Positions 56,172 to 64,000 of a DNA stretch of 64,000 bases are shown here, one piece after another. The stretch lies in the NCBI GenBank assembly GCA_963422465.1, contig OY730171.1, positions 62,001-126,000 on the forward strand, in the 5' to 3' direction. The notes under the pieces were generated by a model. That model made no database searches. It worked only from the letters and a program-made list of their open reading frames with translations, and was not told the DNA's origin. The stretch's first letter is position 1. The number at the start of each line of letters is the position of its first letter. Both the position numbers and the translations under genes were made by a program. The DNA is from Lichina pygmaea (lineage: Eukaryota > Ascomycota > Lichinomycetes > Lichinales > Lichinaceae).

Positions 56172-59100
56172 CTTTGAAGACCCTCAAGGATGAGTACCTC
56201 AGGAGTAACCAACCCCAACTTCCCAGATGGAAAGATTAGTGTCGCCAAGCCAGACCTGTTCTATGGTGAAAGGAACAAGGTCAACGACTGACTCATGCAA
56301 CTCCAAGTCTACTTTCAATTCCAACCAGAGACAAAGCTGTCTAAGGACAAGTGGCCCCTCTTCGCAACCACTTACATGAGAGGCAATGCTTATTGATGGA
56401 TCAAGCTCTACGTCAACAAACATCTCTCAGGAAACAGAGACCACGACAGCACAACAGAATGGATGACAAAATGGACATGATTCAAGGACAAGATCAAAAG
56501 AATCCTTGGACTATCTAACAAAGACAAAGTGGCTATACAAATGATCCAGCACATCAAGCAATGACGCTCAGCTGCAGAGTACACCACGCAGTTCAAACAA
56601 TACTCAGTACTGACTGACTGGGATGATAATGCCCTGATAGTCATGTACTGATGTGGACTCAAGGAAAACATGAAGGATGAAATCACCTTTGACAGATAAG
56701 CAGTCAACACACTGGACAAACTCATCACACAAGCAATCAACATCGATGACAAACTATTCAAGCGAGCAATGGAGAAACACCACAACAGAGGATACAGCCA
56801 CCCCACATGGCATGTGAGCAACCACTACAAGCTGCCTAACAAGGCACCACCACATAACCCATATAGCTATGCACCTATGGAACTGGATGCAGTCCACCAC
56901 AAGGGAAGGTTCACGAAGGGAAGGAATAACAAAAAGGGGAAAGCACTGAAGTGCTATGCCTGTGGCAAGCTAGGCCACATGGTGAAAGACTGTTGTTCAA
57001 AGAACAAGGTGCACCGACAGCAACTTAATACACTTGACAGAGACTGGAATGTCATCAAGCCAGAGGACCCACCAGGAGAGGCTCAGCTATCCCTCGAACA
57101 ATAGGACAACTACAATCAGACATTGGAAGCAGCCCACCAACTGGCAACATCAGAAGGCAAGAACCTACCAGAACAGACAGGTCAGGACAAGGGACAGGAG
57201 CCCTTAACCACCTCTGATGGGGACCAAGACAAACCTGTGTCTATCAAAGAAGAAATACCACAAGGAAGCTATGCTTACAGCATGGACCCACGAAATCTAC
57301 GGTATGGTGAACTACAGTGGAGGTTTTGCACAAAGCACTACTGCACCTACCACAAACAACTACAAAGGTACGGAGGACATTCACCCTACCACGCCACCTG
57401 CCACAAGCATTGGGTCAATTGCGAGAAGGATGTGTGTGAGACCTATCTTTGGGACAAACACCAACACACCGCATTCCCCGGGCACACACATGATTGGCAC
57501 GAACACCTCATGTTCCTACAGCAAGGCAACAACCACAACTGCTACGTCAACAATTAGCAGTACTGCCTCAAGCCTGGATGTGACAAGCATCAGCAAGACA
57601 AATTCATGAACAGATTCCTCAGGACTGATGGGAATGGCTGGACCTATTGCCCAGTCAGTGGAAAGACACTTCAATCAGGAAAAAACTGAACTCCCTTGTC
57701 AAGGGGTGACATTGGGAGCTCAACAACATGACCCCTAGCAACACAAAGCACCTGTGATTGCCTGTGTCACTACACACCAACACGCCAGTACAGACATACG
57801 CACTTGTTGACTCTGGAGCCAGTGGAAACTACATCTCGAGACAACTTTACAACACTCTCGGCACTGGAAGGAGATGCAAGCAGTAGTCCTATCAGCTTGC
57901 AATAGCAAATAGACAGACAGAGCTAGTCTGCCATGAGACGCAGCCAATGGAAATGGTTACCAGACACCATGCTGAAAGGATCCACCTTGATATTGTCAAG
58001 TTGGCCACTCAGGATATCTATTTGGGGATGCCTTGGCTAAAGAAGCACAACCCAGTTGTTAACTGGAAGACAGGAGTACTCATGTTTAGGAACTGCACTA
58101 ACAACACAGCTCGGACCTGTTACCAGCCGCAGAAGGCGTGGACAGATGAGGGAAGGAGTCCTCAGTGGAACCTCACCAACAGAAAGGACAACTCTCAAGA
58201 GAAGAGGTCTTCCTTGACAGGCACACCCTGGAACCAGGTGGCCAAACAGTCAGAGATAAAGAGAGAGGAAGTTGTTAACCCTCTGGAGATCTCTGAAGAG
58301 TACTGGCCTGGGTATGATAACCTCTTTCAGGAAGAGACAACAACAGCAGTGTTGCCTAAGCACCAATCTTGGGATCATAAGATCAAGTTGCAACCAGGGA
58401 CAGAGCCAGGATTTGGACCAATTTACCAGTTATCAGAGAAAGAGCTCCAAGTACTTCGCGAGTACCTGGAGGAAAACCTGAAAAAGAGTTTCATTCAAGA
58501 ATCTCAATCACCAGCAGGATACCCGATACTATTTGCACCAAAGAAAGACAGAAGTCTTCAACTTTGTGTGGATTACAGGAAACTCAACGACATTACCATC
58601 AAGAACTGATATCTGTTGCCAAATGCGAACAAATTGCAAGACAGGATCAGCCAAGCTACAATCTTTACCAAGCTGGACTTGAAAGAAGTATACAACCTGA
58701 TATGCATGAAAGAAGGAGAAGAATGGAAGACAGTCTTCAGAACCTGATACAGACACTACAAGTATCTGGTGATGCCATTCGGACTCACGAACACACCAGC
58801 AACATGTCAAGCATTGATCAACAACATCATCAGAGCACACCTGGACCAAACAGCTATCACCTACCTGGATGACATTCTTGTCTACTTGAACACGTAACAG
58901 GAACATACCAAACATGTGAAGGATGTTCTACAATGCCTACAACAGGCAGGGCTCAAGCTTAACCCAAAGAAATGCGAGTTCAACAAACCGGAAGTTGAAC
59001 TTCTTGGATACATTATAGGAATCAAAGGGATCAAGATTGACCCTGAGAAAATCAAAGTGATTCAGCAATGGCCAACACTGACATCAGTTAAGGAAGTACA

Positions 59101-61512
59101 AGTCTTCCTAGGATTTGCCAACTTCAACTGACAGTTTATAAAGAACTACTCACAGATGGCAACACCACTAACAGAACTCACAAAGAAGGATGTGGAGTAC
59201 CAGTGGACAGAGAGACAACAAAAAGCATTCCAACAGCTCAAGGACACTTGCACCAAGGAACCAGTTCTCCTCAACTTCAAGACAGGCCAACTGACACAAA
59301 TCAAGACAGACACTTCAGATCAGGTAGTGGGAGCATGTCTATGCCAACAGGCAGACAGCAAGTGGCACCCAGTTGCCTACTACTCACGAAAAATAACACA
59401 AGTGGAACAAAACTATGATATCCATGACAAAGAGCTACTGGCAGTTGTCAACACACTTGAACACTGGAGAGTGTACACAGAAAGCAGTTCTGAACTCACT
59501 GTTCTCACAGACCACAAGAATCTGACAATGTTCATGATAACCAAGAAGCTGAACAGACAGCAAGTCAGATAGGCTGAACTCCTAGGGCAACACAAGTTCA
59601 AGATCTTGTACACCCCTGGACAAGATAATAGGAGAGCAGACACACTAAGCCAACAAAAAGACCACATGGAAGATGATGAACACCAAGGAACAATCTTACA
59701 GCAGGACCAGCAAGGAAACCTGGTGCCTTAACCACAGATCAACAAGCTCACAGCAGAAGACACTGAAGAACTAATAAGGAACTACCACAATAATCCAGCA
59801 CATGGTCACCCAGAAATCTCCAAGACCACAGACCTTATCCAACAGGCAGGGAACAATGTTATTAACCTCTGACAACATATCACAAACTACATCAGCAAGT
59901 GTCTACTATGCCAGAAAAACAAACATGGAAGACATAAGCCATACAGAGAAAGACACCCGAACATGATACTGAGAGGCCTGTGGGAAGACGTGTCAATAGA
60001 CTTCATCACAAAGCTACCCAAGTCCAAAGACCCAGTCACAGGAATCACCTACAACTTGATTATAGTGATAGTGGACAGATTCACAAAATATCTAATAGCA
60101 GTACCATTCAAGGAGACCCACACAGCAGAACAGTTGGGACACCTTTTACTGGACAGATTGGTCAGAGACCACAGAGTTCTGATCACGATCATTACAGACA
60201 GAGACAAACTCTTCACATCCAACTACTGGAAAACAATCAGTGCAGCCATGGGAACAAAACCCAAAATGTCTACAGCCTATCACCCACAAACTGACAGCCA
60301 GACAGAGTGAGCAAACCAAGTCCTGGAGACTTACTTACAGCATTACATCAACCAGACCCACAGCAATTGCGTACAGTTATTACCAGTGGCACAGCTGGCA
60401 ATCAACCAGCACAGATCAGACTCAACAAAGGAATCACTATTTTTTGCCAATTTTGGACAACATGCAAACATCAGGATGCCAAGCAGAGCTTCACCAAACA
60501 CAGAGAAAGCACTCCAACATGACAAGCTCCTACGACAAACGCACACGATGATGAGGCACTAACTTCAAGAGACCTCAGAAAGAATGCAACATCAAATAGA
60601 CAAGAAATTGAAAATAGCACCTCAGCTAAAGAAGGGGGATAAAGTCTACCTCCTCACAAGAAATTGGAAAACAAAGAAACCAAAGACAAAGAAACTTGAC
60701 AACATTAAGGTCAGACTATTTTCAGTCGAAGAAAAAACAGGACCAGTCAACATCAAGATATGACTACCAAGGGATGCCAGAGTCTATCCAAACTTTCATA
60801 TATTGATGATTGAACCAGCCGACCAGAGCACACCCTTGCAGGAAACATTCTATTATCAACCTGAAGAAGAACAACAGTTTGAAGTTGAACAGATCCTGGC
60901 TAGAAAAAGTCAGCAATACCTTGTCAAGTGGAAAGGATACCCAGACTCGGAAAATACCTGGGAACCACTCAAGAACCTCACGAACTGCCAGCTTCTTCTG
61001 CGACAGTTCCAGCAGGAGCAGGACCGAACAGCTCGGCCTGCAGGAGGGATGTGTCAATGACTGATCAAGTCAAATCCTCACCATCCGACTCCATCTCTTT
61101 CACCAAGCACTAAAGCTTCTGCCTCGCACAGACCTCAGCACCCTCCAACACCTTTCACTTCCAAGACAGACAAGCCTGCACTGTGGCAAGTTGTTTGAAG
61201 AGTGCATCGCGTGTTGTCTTGTCAGTGGCCACATCCTCACAGAGGTTGTTCTGGGACATGTTCAGAGATTCCCAGGACACAGAGACACAAGACCTTCCAC
61301 GCTGAGTGCACGCAGCACATTTCAACTTATCGTCTTCTCCCAGCATCTGGAAGCACGGACAACCACAGAGAACACAAAAGTCACAGGGTATACGTGAAAC
61401 AAAACTCTGATTGCAGATTTGAGCAGCAAGCTGAGTTCAGCTAACAGTCGCACGTGACTTTGGAGGCATGACCAGATTTCATCAAGATGATGAAAGATAG
61501 AGAGAAGGATAG

Positions 61513-62143
61513 TGTTATGACCCAGGAGGAACACAGTCTTTATATACTCGCAGAAAGCAGCAGACAGGATACTGGACAGAAGTACCAGGCAGCGTGACAT
61601 GGGAACCAGTCACGTGACTGGCGAGACAAACCAGGAGGTGCTCGCCACAGCATGCATATGCACGAACAAGTGAGCAAAGTGAGCAGAGCTCACCCAGCTC
61701 ACCACAGCGTGCATGAAAAGTGAGCAAAGTGAGCAGAGCTCACCCAGCTCGCCGCAGCGTGCATGAACAAGTGAGCAAAGTGAGCAGAGCTCACCCAGCT
61801 CACCACAGTGTGCATGAACTGTGAGCAAAGTGAGCAGAGCTCACCGATCTCACCGAGTGAGCAAAGTGAGCAGAGCTCACTGTGCTCACGAACTGAGCAC
61901 TATATAGTCTGGTGATAGTTCCCCTATGGAACGATTGTCTTCAACTCATGTTGTGATCCAGACAACTAGATCTACTTCAATACAATCCTTTTGTACAAAG
62001 CTATTGATCAGGTGTCACCTCCACCATGTTCCACCAAACCCCTTCGCACTCCTTGACACTCCTCTCCTGCAAGAACCAACCCGCCTTCCACCTCTCGCCC
62101 TAATCCTATACTCAGATAGGACAGTACAGTACAGACTGCAACA
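61513..62143 (+). repeat. Right LTR of Ty3-like copy 2
   Basis: 631 bases. It is colinear with the left LTR except for extra or rearranged minisatellite units in the centre, which account for the 37-base length difference. Confidence 0.9.
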
Positions 62144-62148
62144 CCTTC
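62144..62148 (+). repeat. 5-bp target duplication of Ty3-like copy 2, right
   Basis: CCTTC follows the AACA end of the right LTR, and LINE 2 sequence continues directly after it. Confidence 0.88.
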
Positions 62149-63872
62149 CTTCCAGACTTTTTCCACTTGGGAGGTTAGAAGGAAAAGTGCTGCTTCTGTG
62201 GATCTTCCTTTCCTAAAGCCCATCTGGATATCTGGCAATAGTCCAGCTTCTTCTGCTATCTTGCTTAGTCTGGCTGCAGCAATAGCTTCTATCAGCTTGC
62301 CTGTTGTGTTTAGCAGAGCTATAGGGCGCCAGGCTTTAGCTTGATTGTAGGTTCCCTTGCCAGGTTTCCTCAAGCAGACTGTTTTTGCACTCTTAAATCT
62401 TTCAGGGAAGTACTCCAGTTTCCAGCATGTTGAAGTCAGAATAGCTAGAGCTTGGCAGAACCTAGGCCCCAGAGCTCTCAGAAATCCATTTGGCAGCTTA
62501 TCTCTCCCTCCTGCTGTGAAAGGTTTCTTCTTGGCCAGAATTTGCTCCACTTCTTCACATGTTACCTCCTGGGAGAGCTGTATCTCAGAGATAGTCTGGG
62601 AGCTTTCTGAGCCTGGTTCTGGAACTAGAGCTTTTGGAAAGAACTGCTGTGAGAAGGCTTTAGTCTTTTCCTCAAAGGTTTTGGCTATTCCTTCTTGTGT
62701 TTCCAGGTCAGGAACTAGAGGAAGATCAGGAGTCTTGTTGGCTTTGGATCTTCCCCACTTTGCAAGCTTCCAGAACTTTGAAGAGCTGGCCAGCTCATGG
62801 ATTTGGTGTCTGAAAGTGTTCTGTTTTCCATCTCTGACTGCCTTTTTCTTGAGCTTAGTTGCTTGCTCAAGTTCCTCTTGACTTGCTTGTCTTTTTTGCA
62901 CTTTTCTTCTTACTCTTCTTTCCTCTTTAACCTTGTTTTGGATCTCTTGATTCCACCAGGGGACTGAGTGGCCAGATTGCTTCTGGAGCTGTGTGGATTT
63001 GCTTGCTATTTCTTGGAGAAAGTTGTCAAGATACTCCAAGTACTCATCCACTTCATATTTGTCTTGGAAGTGGAAGGGCAGGTGTAGCTTCTCACACTCT
63101 ACTCTTGCAAGGTTTGAGTCCAGTGTTCTCCAGTTTCTTTCTGGTTTCCAGATTTTCCTTGGAGGATCCAGGTCCAGGCAGGTTAGTACAGGTCTGTGGT
63201 CAGACCCATGAAAGAACTGAAGAGCCACTTTGGAGAAAATCAGAGAGTTAGAAAGAGAAGAAGAAATAAAAGACAGATCAATAGAAGAACATGGTTTTTC
63301 AGAAAGAGATCTTGCTCTGGTAGGGGTGAAAGGTGCAATAGCTAAATCCAGATTTAAATCTTTCATTAGGTCTTGAAACTTGTTTGCAGTCTCAGAGTAC
63401 AGTCTTCTTTTCTTTGACCAGTCTGGGTGGTGAAGATTTGAGTCTGTGAGAAGAATATGTTGTCCTTGTTCTTGTAAAGCATTTTGGAGTAAACAGAGAA
63501 GAGCTTCTGATGCCTCTGTGTAGTTTTCTTGACTTGATGGGGTGAAGTAGAGATTATGTACCCAAAGAGAAGTAGGAGAGTTTTCCAAGTAGATTTCAAG
63601 AGAAACAAAGTCTTTATTCCAGAAGGTAGGATGAAGAGAAGAGAGTTTCAGATTTTTATTAATAAGAAAAAGTGTTCTGCCAATCTCTGAACAGTAGAGA
63701 GGAAGAAAGGAAGAGAAAACAGTTGAAGTGCTTGTTTCTAGGTGAGAGTTTTTCCAGGGCTCTTGAAGTGCAATAATGTCCACCTCTTGGAGAGCTGAGG
63801 TTGCTAGCAGTAGCTCTTGGACTGATTGGCTTTTTTGCACATTATACTGGAGAAGTGTCAGCTTTGTGTCTT

Positions 63873-64000
63873 TCATGCAGACATCTCAGCATCAAAGATC
63901 TTGAAGGAGTTAGCTGGTAGCTTTCCTCCAGAGTTGGCTGATCTTGAAGAAAGAATTTGCACTTCTGGGAGTGCACCTCTGAGTCACTCTGAGCTTCTGC
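63873..64000 (-). pseudogene. LINE 2 ORF1, C-terminal end (cut by window edge)
   Basis: The last 40 or so codons, ending in SFKIFDAEMSA, align with PFKIFEDEMST of LINE 1. Only the tail is in view, so its integrity cannot be judged. Confidence 0.75.

Larger units (their letters stand above)
55578..62143 (+). mobile_element. Ty3-like chromovirus fossil, copy 2 (full length)
   Basis: 6566 bases with both LTRs. Parts in order: LTR, gag region with a zinc knuckle (about 56190-57600), protease (about 57770-57870), reverse transcriptase (about 58290-59140), RNase H (about 59150-59570), integrase (about 59750-60550), C-terminal chromodomain (about 60880-61030), a purine-rich tract (61489-61512) and LTR. 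The chromodomain places it among chromoviruses. It is broken, with more than a dozen breaks. The LTRs differ by roughly 5 percent by eye, nearly all transitions, so it is not recent, though RIP-like mutation would inflate that age. It is the youngest insertion of the nest. Confidence 0.92.
54065..63876 (-). pseudogene. LINE 2 ORF2, nearly intact apart from the insertion
   Basis: ATG at 63876, again overlapping the ORF1 stop as ATGA. The endonuclease and first RT blocks are open from 63876 to 62149, including QEPWKN, TDSNLHHPDW, GSDHRPV and GFRKGRSTEAAL. After the insertion the frame resumes at 55577 with SLDISGAYDRV and GFADDTNLLAF. One TGA near 55047 stands where LINE 1 has CGA, and a 2-base deletion near 54615 shifts the frame before the zinc-like C-terminus, which ends at 54065. 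These two faults and the insertion are the only defects I found. Confidence 0.88.
53892..64000 (-). mobile_element. LINE 2: second copy of the LINE family, split by a Ty3-like insertion
   Basis: It is colinear with LINE 1. The 3' tail begins at 53892 and the body runs to 55577. A 6.6-kb Ty3-like element then intervenes, and the body resumes at 62149 and continues past the right edge. Its left target duplication cannot be paired because the 5' end is outside. It looks better preserved than LINE 1. Confidence 0.9.

Noticed and set aside
62008-62148. Apparent C-terminal extension of the LINE 2 ORF2 protein
   Set aside because: These codons come from the right LTR of Ty3-like copy 2 read in antisense. 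The LINE frame truly stops being LINE at 62149.

Overview
The window reads as nuclear DNA of a filamentous ascomycete (Pezizomycotina). The clearest pointers are a near full-length NmrA, a Tlg1-type SNARE with the Aspergillus-like DPFLQVQ start, a DUF1996 protein, an AA11 lytic polysaccharide monooxygenase (LPMO), a Zn2Cys6 regulator, and short GT-AG introns. All gene models were built by eye from splice consensus, frame continuity and family motifs. I do not name a species.

Layout. (1) 1-17188 is GC-rich and gene-poor. It holds an AA11 LPMO (1935-3395), about 9.6 kb without a recognisable gene but full of homopolymer G runs, triplet repeats and GTAC-rich clusters, and then a large Zn2Cys6 transcription factor (12995-17188) packed with homopolymeric amino-acid tracts. 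(2) 18606-29081 has three well-spaced genes: a five-exon DUF1996 secreted protein (minus), an LCCL-domain membrane protein (minus) and a cytosolic asparaginase with C-terminal ankyrin repeats (plus). (3) 30407-41247 is a compact block of housekeeping genes: APC/C subunit Cdc16 (minus), splicing factor Yju2 (plus), a METTL25-like methyltransferase (minus), the t-SNARE Tlg1 (minus), a NAP/SET-family histone chaperone (plus) and nmrA (minus). Cdc16/Yju2 and Tlg1/NAP are divergent pairs with short shared upstream regions. (4) 41248-43746 is gene-free. (5) From about 43747 to the right edge everything is nested transposable elements with lower GC.

The nest can be ordered. A Copia-like (Ty1) fossil is oldest. 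A Ty3-like chromovirus (copy 1) cut it. A Tad/I-like LINE (LINE 1) landed in copy 1 with a 13-bp target duplication. A second LINE of the same family (LINE 2) lies further right and runs off the window. A second, full-length Ty3-like copy (two LTRs, CCTTC target duplication, chromodomain) sits inside the ORF2 of LINE 2. All these elements are broken, copy 1 most heavily.

Functionally the host genes are mostly unrelated neighbours. Two touch nitrogen use, the asparaginase and nmrA (co-repressor of the GATA factor AreA), but they are 11 kb apart with housekeeping genes between them, so no cluster is claimed. The LPMO, DUF1996 and LCCL proteins are secreted or membrane proteins. No rRNA, tRNA, CRISPR array or biosynthetic cluster was seen.
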